Below, in pieces: positions 43,669-51,598 of a stretch of DNA of 64,000 nt. The DNA is taken from assembly GCA_036386455.1 (NCBI GenBank), contig DASVVS010000033.1:1-64000 (forward strand), given 5' to 3'. A model generated the notes under the pieces. That model saw only the letters and a list, made by a program, of their open reading frames with translations, was not told the origin of the DNA and searched no databases. The position numbers and the translations under genes are program-made. Every line of letters starts with the position of its first letter. Positions within the stretch are counted from its first letter, which is position 1. The DNA comes from AC-37 sp036386455 (GTDB lineage Bacteria; Actinomycetota; Thermoleophilia; Solirubrobacterales; Thermoleophilaceae).

Positions 43669-44091
43669 ATGCGCGCTCCGGTTCTGGTCCTCGCCGTCGC
43701 CGCCCTCGTGGCGCTCGGCTGCGGCGACGACGGCGACGAGCCGGCCGACCGCAAGCCGGTCACGGCCGCGGCGTTCATCGAGTGCTTCGGGAAGGCCGGG
43801 TTCGAGGCCAAGCGGCCCGCCCCGCGCGAGGAGTCCGTGCTCGCGTTCCAGGCGCGGCGCGAGGGCTACAGGGTCGAGCCCGTGAACGTGTACGAGGGCG
43901 AGATGATCACGCCCGCGGCGTTCCTCGTCTTCTTCGAGAGCCCCGAGAAGGCGGCGGAGGCGATGAAGGAGCTGAAGGCGACCTCGTACGGCGAGGTGGC
44001 GCCGGCCGTGCGCGGGCCCGCGGTGATCGGCTACGGGGACCGCGAGAACCGCGCGGCGGTGGGGCCGGCGATCGACGGCTGCGTCGGGTAG
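43669..44091 (+). CDS. small lipoprotein
   Basis: A 140-residue predicted lipoprotein: signal MRAPVLVLAVAALVA, lipobox ALG-Cys18, then an Asp/Glu linker. The mature part has TAAAFIECFGKAGFEAKRPAPREESVLAFQARREGYRVE and ends VGPAIDGCVG, so Cys39 and Cys138 could pair. No family assigned. TACGTT promoter upstream; a strong hairpin overlaps its stop codon. Confidence 0.75.
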   Translation: MRAPVLVLAVAALVALGCGDDGDEPADRKPVTAAAFIECFGKAGFEAKRPAPREESVLAFQARREGYRVEPVNVYEGEMITPAAFLVFFESPEKAAEAMKELKATSYGEVAPAVRGPAVIGYGDRENRAAVGPAIDGCVG

Positions 44092-44117
44092 CCGGCCGCG
44101 CTGGGACGCGGCCGGCT
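44090..44117. terminator. hairpin terminator between convergent genes
   Basis: Perfect 11-bp arms AGCCGGCCGCG (44090-44100) and CGCGGCCGGCT (44107-44117) with a CTGGGA loop; the left arm begins in the TAG stop of the lipoprotein gene. No T-run follows on either strand. Confidence 0.6.
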
Positions 44118-44131
44118 CCCGTTGCGTCCCG

Positions 44132-44746
44132 CTAGGTGCGCGTCGGCGGGACGGGGCCCTGGCCGGTCGCGCGCGCCGTCGTGCGGCCGGTGCCGGCGGT
44201 CACGCCGTTCGCGGCGGGCCGGCGCTCGACGCGGCCGCGGCCGTCCGCGGCGTCGTCGGCGCGGTCGGCCCCGGCGTGGCGGCCGATCGCCTTGTCGTCA
44301 CCGGACGACATGAGCGCGCTGGCGATCGCCAGTGCGCTGATCGCGAGGTGCAGCAGGTTGTCCGCGGTGTTCGTCGGGATGATCGCCAGCACGTCGCTGC
44401 CGTCGATGAAGCCGATCAGCGTGACGAGGCCGTAGACGATGCCGAACGTGAGCGCCGCCGCCTTGGCCGTCGCCCGCTTCTTGGAGAAGGCGAGCAGCAC
44501 GAGGCCCGACGCGACGTGCACGACGTTGTGCCAGCCGTTCACGTCGAACAGGCCGAGCAGCGGATCGTCCTCCAGCTCCTTGCCGGTGACGAAGCTCGCG
44601 TTCGCGAGGAAGCCGATCAGTCCGACGAGCAGCAGCGTGCCGCCGAACAGGACGCAGTACCACTGCGCCGGCGTCCGCTTGTCGTGGTCCAGGTCCCTGC
44701 TTGTGGTGGGCTGCGCGCCTGCTGCGCGCGCTCCGGTTGCCGCCAT
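44132..44746 (-). CDS. DUF4383 four-helix membrane protein
   Basis: A 204-residue protein with the DUF4383 pattern: RTPAQWYCVLFGGTLLLVGLIGF, GWHNVVHVASGLVLLA (the conserved HNxxH), LTFGIVYGLVTLIGFIDG and DNLLHLAISALAIA form four helices between about 24 and 150. The C-terminal 55 residues are a charged, Gly/Arg-rich tail. Function unknown in the family. GGAGGACC precedes the ATG at 44746. Confidence 0.88.
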   Translation of the reverse strand: MAATGARAAGAQPTTSRDLDHDKRTPAQWYCVLFGGTLLLVGLIGFLANASFVTGKELEDDPLLGLFDVNGWHNVVHVASGLVLLAFSKKRATAKAAALTFGIVYGLVTLIGFIDGSDVLAIIPTNTADNLLHLAISALAIASALMSSGDDKAIGRHAGADRADDAADGRGRVERRPAANGVTAGTGRTTARATGQGPVPPTRT

Positions 44747-44803
44747 GGCGGTCCTCCAGTTGGGTCGAGGGGGGTGCCCGGACGGGGCTACCGTGAAGGC
44801 CTG

Positions 44804-44825
44804 CGCGCCAAACAGGAATGGCGCG
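44804..44825. promoter_or_regulatory. inverted repeat in the 146-bp divergent gap
   Basis: CGCGCCA (44804-44810) and TGGCGCG (44819-44825) are a perfect 7-bp inverted repeat around AACAGGAA. It may be an operator or a hairpin upstream of the 742-aa protein gene. Confidence 0.4.
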
Positions 44826-44849
44826 TGGGCGGCTGGCTCGACCTGGCGC

Positions 44850-44862
44850 GGTTTGCCAAACC
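44850..44862. promoter_or_regulatory. 13-bp palindrome GGTTTGCCAAACC, likely operator
   Basis: GGTTTG-C-CAAACC is a perfect odd palindrome ending 13 bp before the TAGCTT hexamer, that is, over the -35 region of the promoter of the 742-aa protein gene. A repressor or activator site is the simplest reading. Confidence 0.5.
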
Positions 44863-44875
44863 CGGCAGCGGCGGT

Positions 44876-44881
44876 TAGCTT
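44876..44881 (+). promoter_or_regulatory. -10 hexamer (TAGCTT)
   Basis: TAGCTT ends 11 nt before the ATG at 44893; no SD is visible, so a leaderless or near-leaderless transcript is likely. Confidence 0.5.
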
Positions 44882-44892
44882 GCACCTGCTCG

Positions 44893-47121
44893 ATGGACAG
44901 CTCGGCGTGGGACGAGATCACCGCGCAGTGGCGCGAGCGGGCGTTCGACCGGCTGCGCGAGGAGGTCTCAAAGCTCGACGGCTCCCGCGTGAAGCGGGTC
45001 GACGATCTGATCGACGGCAAGCTGGATCCGGCCGACGGCGACGCGGTCATCGCCGATGCGCTCGCTGCCGCGGCGAGCCATCCGCAGGGAGCGGTGCTCA
45101 TGGCGGTCTACGTGTACGCGCGCTGCCTCGAGATGTGGGAGCGCTCCGCGGACTACCCGCACATCCGCGGCGTGCTGCATGCGCTCCGCGCCGAGGCGAG
45201 CGAGCTGCTCGCCTCCTCCCCCTCGCGGGGCGCGGCCGAGGCGGAGCTGCTGGACGTGGCAGTCGATCAGGCGCAGCACATGGTCGATGCGATGGCGGTC
45301 GAGAACGCGCTCCAGTGCTCGTGCCCGGTCGCGACGTGGGAGCACGCGAGCAAGATCGTCGACCGCGTCGACAGGCTGATGGAGCGGATGCCGAGCGGGG
45401 ACGGCGGCGGCCCGCTCGATCTGCTGCGCGCGGACGCGGAGGTGACCGGCATCTACTTCAAGCAGGTGCGCGACCTGGCGAACGCGGTCTCGGAGATGAT
45501 CGACCACGTCGAGCAGGGCGAGCCGGAGAAGGGCCGCTTCGACGCGGTCGTGGGGGCGCTGCGCGAGGCCGAGCGGGCGCCCGCGCTCCACGGCGACGTC
45601 TACCAGAGCGAGCTGAGGACCCACGTCGCGACGGCGCAGGCGTTGAACGGCTCGCTGCGCGAGGCCTGGATCCGGATCGGGCTGGCCGAGCTCGTCTACG
45701 TGTATCCGTTCGCCCTGGAGGGCGAGGGCGCCGCGGCGGCGGAGGTGATCGAACGGGCGGAGGCCGGCGCGCTCAGCTGGATCCTGGGACCGGGAGTGAC
45801 GCCGGCGGACGTGGGGCCGACCCGCCTGTCGGATCGCTGGGAGCACGCCGATCCGCCCGAGCGCACGCACGGCGGCGTCAGCATCCATCTCCCGCGGATC
45901 CAGGTGGAGCCGACCGCGCTGAAGCCCCTCCTGGAGCACTTCGAGTACGAGCTGGAGATGCTCGAGTTCACGGCCGAGGTCAGGCTCAGCCGGCTGGGCA
46001 ACCACTACCTGCGGGTCGGCTCGGTGCTGAAGGACGCGACGCTGCACGACCTCAACCAGGCGCTGCGCCGGGCGTCGCCCGGGATGGGCGACGAGAAGGT
46101 CCTCTGCCCCGGCGGGACGTGGGACCGGTTCGTGAGCCCCGACGAGGACGCGCCCGGCTACGTCGACGACATGATCGCGGGGGTGGCGGCGAACCTCGGA
46201 GCCGCGGTGGTCGGCGATCCGACCTCCGACTTCCACATCGGTCTCGGCATCCGCGAGGCGACCGTCCCCGGCCGCGAGGACGAGGGCGTGCCGCCGCTGG
46301 CGGAGGAGCTCGAGGGGGCGGTCGGAGCCTCGCTGCTGTTCCACTCGGTCGGCGACTGCGCGACCTCGCTCGAGGAGTGGGTCCGCTACCCCGCGCCCAG
46401 GGTCGAGAACCTGATGGAGGGGTCGGGGCGCGTCGGCGACCTCGTGATGCGGACACCGGACACGACCGTCCTCTACATGCCGACGTCGCCCGAATGGCTG
46501 TGCGGCGAGTACGAGGAGATGATCGAGTTCGTCGCGTCGCTGCCGCCGCTGCTCACGCTCTGGGAGAAGCGGATCCGCACGCGGGCCGACTCACTGGAGC
46601 GCGCGCTGGCCGAGCTCCGCGACCCGGCCGCCGACCCGAGCGAGAAGCTCGGCCAGATCCATCGCGACGAGGCCGCGCTGCACGAGCTGCAGGCCGAGAT
46701 CCGGCGCGAGCTGGCCGACCTCCACTCGCCGCGGCTCGTCGACAGCCGCCGCACGCGCGCGTTCCTCGACCGCCTCTGGGAGGCGGCCGGCCTGCCGGCG
46801 CTGGAGTCGGGGCTCGAGCGGCAGCTCGCCATCAGCTCGACGCTTCAGGAGCGGCTGGCGGCGATGGCCTCCGGGATCGCCGAGGACAACCGCCAGAGGG
46901 AGGAGCTGCTCCGGCGCCGGGCCGAGGAGCGCCAGCAGCGGCTGCAGCGATTCGTCGAGGCCGGGCTCGGGGTGATAGCGGCAACCTCGCTGGCGGGGCT
47001 CTTCGAGTGGCTGAACGGCGGCTTCGAGCTGCAGGGCCGCGCACTCGTCTGGCTGGAGGCCGGGCTGCTCGTGGGCGCCGCCGTCACCCTGACCGCGATC
47101 ATCCTGAGAGCGCGGCGGTGA
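44893..47121 (+). CDS. large helical protein with C-terminal coiled coil and two membrane helices, unknown
   Basis: A 742-residue protein with no family recognised. Residues 1-250 are helical (DEITAQWRERAFDRLREEV start), 250-520 a mixed region with segments such as VRLSRLGNHYLRVGSVL and FHIGLGIREATVPG, 535-680 a long charged coiled coil (KRIRTRADSLERALAEL, RQREELLRRRAEERQQR), and about 690-740 two hydrophobic helices with a short loop (GVIAATSLAGLFEWLNGG / ALVWLEAGLLVGAAVTLTAI). A coiled coil followed by two terminal helices is also the layout of CorA-like proteins and some conflict-system membrane effectors; homology is not claimed. Coupled by GTGA to a GNAT gene. Confidence 0.65.
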   Translation: MDSSAWDEITAQWRERAFDRLREEVSKLDGSRVKRVDDLIDGKLDPADGDAVIADALAAAASHPQGAVLMAVYVYARCLEMWERSADYPHIRGVLHALRAEASELLASSPSRGAAEAELLDVAVDQAQHMVDAMAVENALQCSCPVATWEHASKIVDRVDRLMERMPSGDGGGPLDLLRADAEVTGIYFKQVRDLANAVSEMIDHVEQGEPEKGRFDAVVGALREAERAPALHGDVYQSELRTHVATAQALNGSLREAWIRIGLAELVYVYPFALEGEGAAAAEVIERAEAGALSWILGPGVTPADVGPTRLSDRWEHADPPERTHGGVSIHLPRIQVEPTALKPLLEHFEYELEMLEFTAEVRLSRLGNHYLRVGSVLKDATLHDLNQALRRASPGMGDEKVLCPGGTWDRFVSPDEDAPGYVDDMIAGVAANLGAAVVGDPTSDFHIGLGIREATVPGREDEGVPPLAEELEGAVGASLLFHSVGDCATSLEEWVRYPAPRVENLMEGSGRVGDLVMRTPDTTVLYMPTSPEWLCGEYEEMIEFVASLPPLLTLWEKRIRTRADSLERALAELRDPAADPSEKLGQIHRDEAALHELQAEIRRELADLHSPRLVDSRRTRAFLDRLWEAAGLPALESGLERQLAISSTLQERLAAMASGIAEDNRQREELLRRRAEERQQRLQRFVEAGLGVIAATSLAGLFEWLNGGFELQGRALVWLEAGLLVGAAVTLTAIILRARR

Positions 47122-47804
47122 CGATCCGCGACCTGGGTCGCGACTTCGATCCGGAGGTTCTGGCGCGGTTCCACCGGGAGGTCCTCGCGCCGTCGTTCGC
47201 GGCCGAGGAGCTCGAGTCGCTCGATGCGATGGAGGCGGGCGTTCGCGGCGGGGCGCTCGCCCTGGTCGCCGAGGCGGGCGGCGACGTGGTGGGCGGGGCG
47301 ATCGCGGAGCGCCATGGCGAGGTGCTCCTGGTGGGCTACCTGGCGGTTCATCCGGAGTGGCGCGGCCGCGGGATCGGAGGGTCCCTCCTGGGCGCGCTGC
47401 GGGAGGCGTGCGGGGCCGGGGAGGACGTCCGGCTCGCGCTCGGCGAGGTGCACGACCCGCGCCGGCACCCGGCGTCGGACGGGGACCGGCCGCTCGACCG
47501 GCTGCGGTTCTTCGAGCGGGCGGGCGCGCGCGTGCTGGACGTGCCGTTCGTCCAGCCGGGCCTCGGCCCCGGGAGTCCGCGCGTTCCGGGCTTCCTCCTG
47601 CTGGCGCTCTACTCCGACGCCGGGATCGAGACTGAGCGGAGCGTGCCGGCGGAGCTCGTGTCGGGGTTCGTGCGCAGCTACTACCGCGCGATGGAGAGGG
47701 CGGAGGCGCCGTACGAGGCGGAGCTCGAGGGGCTGCTCGCGCGGATCGAGCGCGAGGGGACCGTCGACCTGCTCCCCGTGAGCGAGTACGCGCGCGTGCG
47801 CTGA
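47118..47804 (+). CDS. GNAT-family N-acetyltransferase
   Basis: A 228-residue acetyltransferase. FHREVLAPSFAAEELESL opens the fold, GGAIAERHGEVLLVGYLAVHPEWRGRGIGGSLL holds the acetyl-CoA site (RGRGIGG, about 84-90), and LRFFERAGARVLDVPFVQPGLG follows motif B. The C-terminal 70 residues extend beyond the usual domain. The GTG overlaps the TGA of the 742-aa protein, so the two are produced together and may act on each other or on the same target (inference). Confidence 0.85.
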   Translation: MTIRDLGRDFDPEVLARFHREVLAPSFAAEELESLDAMEAGVRGGALALVAEAGGDVVGGAIAERHGEVLLVGYLAVHPEWRGRGIGGSLLGALREACGAGEDVRLALGEVHDPRRHPASDGDRPLDRLRFFERAGARVLDVPFVQPGLGPGSPRVPGFLLLALYSDAGIETERSVPAELVSGFVRSYYRAMERAEAPYEAELEGLLARIEREGTVDLLPVSEYARVR

Positions 47805-47819
47805 CGCGGCGGCCGGAGC

Positions 47820-47921
47820 TTGCGCTTCCACGCCAAGGCGACCGGCGGCCATGGAACCGTCGTGGGCCAGGAGAAGCGCGATCCGGACCGCGTGATCGGG
47901 AGCTGCACCTTCCCGGAGTAG
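47820..47921 (+). other. short ORF or gene remnant (33 codons)
   Basis: From a TTG at 47820 the frame reads LRFHAKATGGHGTVVGQEKR and ends FPE before TAG at 47919. The composition is protein-like, with GC-rich third positions, and it is in the same frame as the GNAT gene 15 nt upstream, but there is no ATG/GTG and no SD. It could be the 3' remnant of a deleted gene or a real small ORF. Confidence 0.3.
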
Positions 47922-47954
47922 AAGGCAACCGGAACCCCGCGCCCCGCGCGGCAT

Positions 47955-47960
47955 TACGCT
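47955..47960 (+). promoter_or_regulatory. -10 hexamer (TACGCT), leaderless-type
   Basis: TACGCT ends 7 nt before the GTG at 47968. Confidence 0.55.
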
Positions 47961-47967
47961 GCGCGGG

Positions 47968-49758
47968 GTGAGGCGGGGGCTCGCGACGCTGGCGGTTCTC
48001 ATGGCGGTCGCGGGCACAGCCGCGGCGGTTGCGGGCGTGGCCGCGCCGGTCGCCGGCGCGCAGTACGAGGACCCGGTCCAGCCGCCGCCGCGCGCGGTCG
48101 AGCGCTGGCGCGCCCTGGCGCGCGAGATCGCGGCGCCGTGGCCCGCGCTGCAGGAGCGCAGCGGACGGCTGCGGGACTACATGGACGAGCGCTACGGGTC
48201 GCGCTACGGGGACGCGACGATGGGCTACGCGCTCGTCCGGACCGGCGTGCGCGAGGGCAACCGCCGCCTGATCAAGACCGGCCTGCGCGCCGTGACGTTC
48301 GCCACGCGCAAGCCGCGCGTGCAGAGCTCGTTCGAGAACTTCGCCGTGGCCGCGGCCTACAACGTCGCGCGCGCCCGCGCGGCGCAGTTCAAGGACTTCC
48401 GCCGCAACCGCGCGGAGTGGGAGCGCTGGATGCGCCGCTCCCGGACCACGCGTGTCCACCTAGTGCGCAGCGAGTTCGGCAACCACTGGCTGATCGACGC
48501 GCTCGCGGTGATGGAGCTGCGGCGCGCGGGGATCAGGTCGCAGGCGAGCTCCGACGCGGCCATGCGACTGGCGCGGCGGCTGATCGAGGTGCAGGTGCCG
48601 CGGCGGGTGCGCGCGGTCGGCACGCTGCTGAGCGACCCGCCCGACGAGCCCCTCGCGTACCACGGCCTCTCGGCCGGGTTCTACGCGCGGGCGGTGCAGC
48701 TCCTGGGCCGCAGCGCCGGCGGCGCGGCGCGGTCCACGCTGCGGCGGCTCGTGCGCACCGCGGCGTACCTGACCGCTCCCGACGGGGACACCGCCTACTG
48801 GGGCCGGTCGCTGCAGCACGTGTGGTCGCCGGCCGCGACGGCGTTCGCGGCGGAGGCGGCGTCGGCGCAGCCCGGCGTGCGGGGGTCCGAGCGGGCGGCC
48901 AACCGGGCGCTGGCCGAGCGAACCGTCGAGCGGGTCGCGCGGGAGCATCCGGTCGGCCCGCGCGGGCAGTGGATAGCGCCGGCGCTCGCGCAGGACCTCG
49001 GCGCGGGGCGCCGGGCGCTCGAGGGCTACGCCGCCGCGCCCGCGATGAGCGGCCTGGCGCTGGCGATGCTGAACTGGGCGATCGACGTCGCTCCCTCCAA
49101 GAGGAAGGCCTCGCGGCTGCCGGCGGATGCCTCGTTCGCGCGGCTGCTCTCGCGCGGGTCCGGGCGGTTCGCCGTGGTGCGGCACGGGCCCGTGTGGTTC
49201 GCGGTCAAGGCCGTGCACGCCGGACGCGACTACAGCCGGGACGACCTGCGCTACGCCCCGGGGCTCGTGAACGCGAAGCTCCGGGCGAGCGGCGGCGCGT
49301 GGTTCGACCTCGTGCCGCAGCGGCCGCCGCTGGCCGGGCGGGCACCGGTCACGACCGGACCCGTGCTGAACGGAGGCGGCCAGCCGGCCGGCGAGCGGCT
49401 CCGGCTGGGGCGGGACGGGCGCGTGACGCTGACCGGCGCCTACCGCACGCGCGGCGGCCGGGTGCTGCGGCGCGCGTCGTGGGACTACACGCCGGTGCGG
49501 TGCGGGGTACGGCTCTCGTTCCGCGCGCGGGCTGGCGACAGCTACTCGCTGACCGCCTTCTTCCGCGCGGGACGCCCGAAGATCGGGCCGAAGTCGGCGA
49601 GCGACGGTCAGCAGCGCGTGACGGTCACGCCGCGGCCCTCGTCTATGCGTCTCGCCAAGGGGACGGTCGCCTCGGCGCGTGACGCGCGGCTGCACCGGCT
49701 GAAGATCCGCGTGCGCGCGAGCCGGGCGCGCGCGGTGCGCGTGACGTACTGCGGCTGA
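47968..49758 (+). CDS. secreted alpha/alpha-toroid protein, heparinase II/III-like
   Basis: A 596-residue exported protein. Signal peptide about 1-36 (long, Ala/Val-rich, ending VAGAQ). Residues 40-370 are helices with aromatic-rich motifs (GDATMGYALVRTGVREG, SSFENFAVAAAYN, SEFGNHWLIDALAVMEL, YHGLSAGFYARAVQLL), which resemble the alpha/alpha-toroid of polysaccharide lyases; residues about 390-596 are beta-rich and end in a Cys. A carbohydrate-lyase role is possible but not shown. TACGCT promoter upstream. It is followed by a beta-helix protein gene on the same strand. Confidence 0.65.
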   Translation: MRRGLATLAVLMAVAGTAAAVAGVAAPVAGAQYEDPVQPPPRAVERWRALAREIAAPWPALQERSGRLRDYMDERYGSRYGDATMGYALVRTGVREGNRRLIKTGLRAVTFATRKPRVQSSFENFAVAAAYNVARARAAQFKDFRRNRAEWERWMRRSRTTRVHLVRSEFGNHWLIDALAVMELRRAGIRSQASSDAAMRLARRLIEVQVPRRVRAVGTLLSDPPDEPLAYHGLSAGFYARAVQLLGRSAGGAARSTLRRLVRTAAYLTAPDGDTAYWGRSLQHVWSPAATAFAAEAASAQPGVRGSERAANRALAERTVERVAREHPVGPRGQWIAPALAQDLGAGRRALEGYAAAPAMSGLALAMLNWAIDVAPSKRKASRLPADASFARLLSRGSGRFAVVRHGPVWFAVKAVHAGRDYSRDDLRYAPGLVNAKLRASGGAWFDLVPQRPPLAGRAPVTTGPVLNGGGQPAGERLRLGRDGRVTLTGAYRTRGGRVLRRASWDYTPVRCGVRLSFRARAGDSYSLTAFFRAGRPKIGPKSASDGQQRVTVTPRPSSMRLAKGTVASARDARLHRLKIRVRASRARAVRVTYCG

Positions 49759-49787
49759 GGCAATTCCGCGCGCCGCGTGAGCGCTGG

Positions 49788-49793
49788 TACGTT
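49788..49793 (+). promoter_or_regulatory. -10 hexamer (TACGTT), leaderless-type
   Basis: TACGTT ends 8 nt before the ATG at 49802. Confidence 0.6.
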
Positions 49794-49801
49794 CCGGCGC
49801 C

Positions 49802-51520
49802 ATGGCCAACACACCCTTCGTCTACAACGTCAAGCTCGACTACGGCGCGGTCGGCGACGGGGTGGCCGACGACACCACCGAGGTCCAGGCCGCCATCGAC
49901 GCGGCCGCGGCGGCCGGCGGCGGCATCGTCTTCTTCCCGCCCGGTATCTACAAGACGGGCCAGCTCGCGCTGAAGACCCGCGTACGGCTCGAGGGCGCGG
50001 GCGCGACGCTGAGGAAGTTCACCGGCGCGGCCAACACGTTCATCGTCAACGCACTGGGCACGCTCGGCACGGCACAGGCCCTGAGCGCCAACGCGAACCT
50101 CAACGATCCGACGGTCACGGTCAGCGCCACCACCGGCCTCGCGGCGGGCGACTTCGTCGTGGTCCGCGACAACACGTACGAGTTCACCACGCCGTACAGC
50201 GGCGGCCGCAACCAGGAGATCAACCGCATCCTGAGCATCAGCGGCACCACGATCACGCTCTCGAACCGGCTGATCGGCTCCTACGCGACCGCCTCGACGG
50301 CCGAGATCGTCAAGCTGAACGCGGTGGTGGACGCGGCGCTGGTCGGGCTCCGCCTCGAGGTGCCCGCGGGCGTCGGCGGCACGCAGACCCGCTTCGAGTA
50401 CAGCTACGGGATCACCGTCAGCGACTGCGTGTTCGTGGGCCCCTCGAGCGGCGACGGCGGCGCCGTCGACTTCTACCGCTCCGCGGCCTGCCGGGTCACG
50501 GGCTGCAAGGTCCTCGACGGCCAGAACGTCAGCCTGTCGAACAACGGCTATGGCTACACCGCCCGCGAGTCCTCGCACCACATCGTGTTCGACGGCAACC
50601 ACTCGGAGAACGTCCGCGAGAACGCGTTCTCGGACGGCACGAAGTTCTCGTCGTTCATCAACAACACCTGCCTCGGCTCCCACGACTCCGGCTTCAACAC
50701 CCACGGCGCCGGCTGCCGGCACATCCTGGTCCAGGGCAACATCGTCACCGGCAGCCAGTCGGCCGGGATCCGCGTGGGGTTCAGCGGGGCCAAGGCCGGC
50801 GACTTCGACGTGCAGATCATCGGGAACATCGTCCGCGGCGTGCGCGCGAACGGCATCGCAATCGAGGGCGGCGACCAGACCGGCGGCACGAAGAACTCCA
50901 AGCGCGTGACCGTCGCCGACAACCAGGTCGCGCGCTTCGGCCTGGGCACGACCGCGCACGGGATCGTCGTCATCTACTCCGAGGACGTCGAGGTGCGCGG
51001 CAACCGCGTCGATGGCACGGGCTCGACCGTCGGGAAGGGCATCCTGATCGAGACGCAGACCAAGCGGGTGATCGTCTCCGACAACCGCGTGCAGAACGTG
51101 ACGACCGCGAGCTCGGTCGGCATCGCCGTCACCGGCGTGGGCGCCGACCGGATCCAGGTGCTCGACAACCAGCTCATCCAGTGCACGGTCAACTGCGTCT
51201 GGATCTCGACGAACCCCACGAACGTGATGCTGATCGACAACATGTCCGACACCGACAACGAGCTTGTCCAGGGCACCGGCACCGTGGCCCGCACGCGGAA
51301 CGTCTGGGCCGGCACGAAGGACACGAACTCCGGCGTCGCGTCCGTGGCCAACGGCGGCACGATCACGCACGGCCTGACCGCCGCGCCGACCCGCTACGGC
51401 CTCACGGCGACCGTCGCCGGGCGCCAGGTGGCGGTCACCGCGGTCTCCGCCACCACGCTCACGGTCGCGCTGACGGGAGCCGTCGGCGCCGAGAACGTGG
51501 CGTGGTGGGCCGAAGTCTGA
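49802..51520 (+). CDS. right-handed parallel beta-helix protein (Pectate_lyase_3/tailspike-like)
   Basis: A 572-residue protein. The N-terminal VKLDYGAVGDGVADDTTEVQAAIDAA...FFPPGIYKTGQL is the Pectate_lyase_3/GH28-type opening also common in phage tailspikes. The middle (about 170-500) consists of about a dozen beta-helix coils such as ITVSDCVFVGPSSG, ILVQGNIVTGSQSAGIRVG and VTVADNQVARFG. The last 60 residues (ATVAGRQVAVTAVSATTLTVALTG) form a beta end domain like those of viral fibres. There is no signal peptide: the protein starts MANTPFVYNVKLDYG. It may be surface-assembled, phage-derived or exported another way. TACGTT promoter upstream. Confidence 0.82.
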   Translation: MANTPFVYNVKLDYGAVGDGVADDTTEVQAAIDAAAAAGGGIVFFPPGIYKTGQLALKTRVRLEGAGATLRKFTGAANTFIVNALGTLGTAQALSANANLNDPTVTVSATTGLAAGDFVVVRDNTYEFTTPYSGGRNQEINRILSISGTTITLSNRLIGSYATASTAEIVKLNAVVDAALVGLRLEVPAGVGGTQTRFEYSYGITVSDCVFVGPSSGDGGAVDFYRSAACRVTGCKVLDGQNVSLSNNGYGYTARESSHHIVFDGNHSENVRENAFSDGTKFSSFINNTCLGSHDSGFNTHGAGCRHILVQGNIVTGSQSAGIRVGFSGAKAGDFDVQIIGNIVRGVRANGIAIEGGDQTGGTKNSKRVTVADNQVARFGLGTTAHGIVVIYSEDVEVRGNRVDGTGSTVGKGILIETQTKRVIVSDNRVQNVTTASSVGIAVTGVGADRIQVLDNQLIQCTVNCVWISTNPTNVMLIDNMSDTDNELVQGTGTVARTRNVWAGTKDTNSGVASVANGGTITHGLTAAPTRYGLTATVAGRQVAVTAVSATTLTVALTGAVGAENVAWWAEV

Positions 51521-51598
51521 GCGCCTGAGCGCCCCCGGCGCAGGCCGGCACCGCGTGCGTCACGATCCCCCGAGGAGAGGGGGTGTGCGCCGGGGACG

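Noticed and set aside
51567..51583. CCCCC/GGGGG hairpin before the LuxR-type regulator as a terminator or riboswitch
   Set aside because: The stem is only 5 bp, no T-run or conserved fold is seen, and such pairs are frequent at this GC content.
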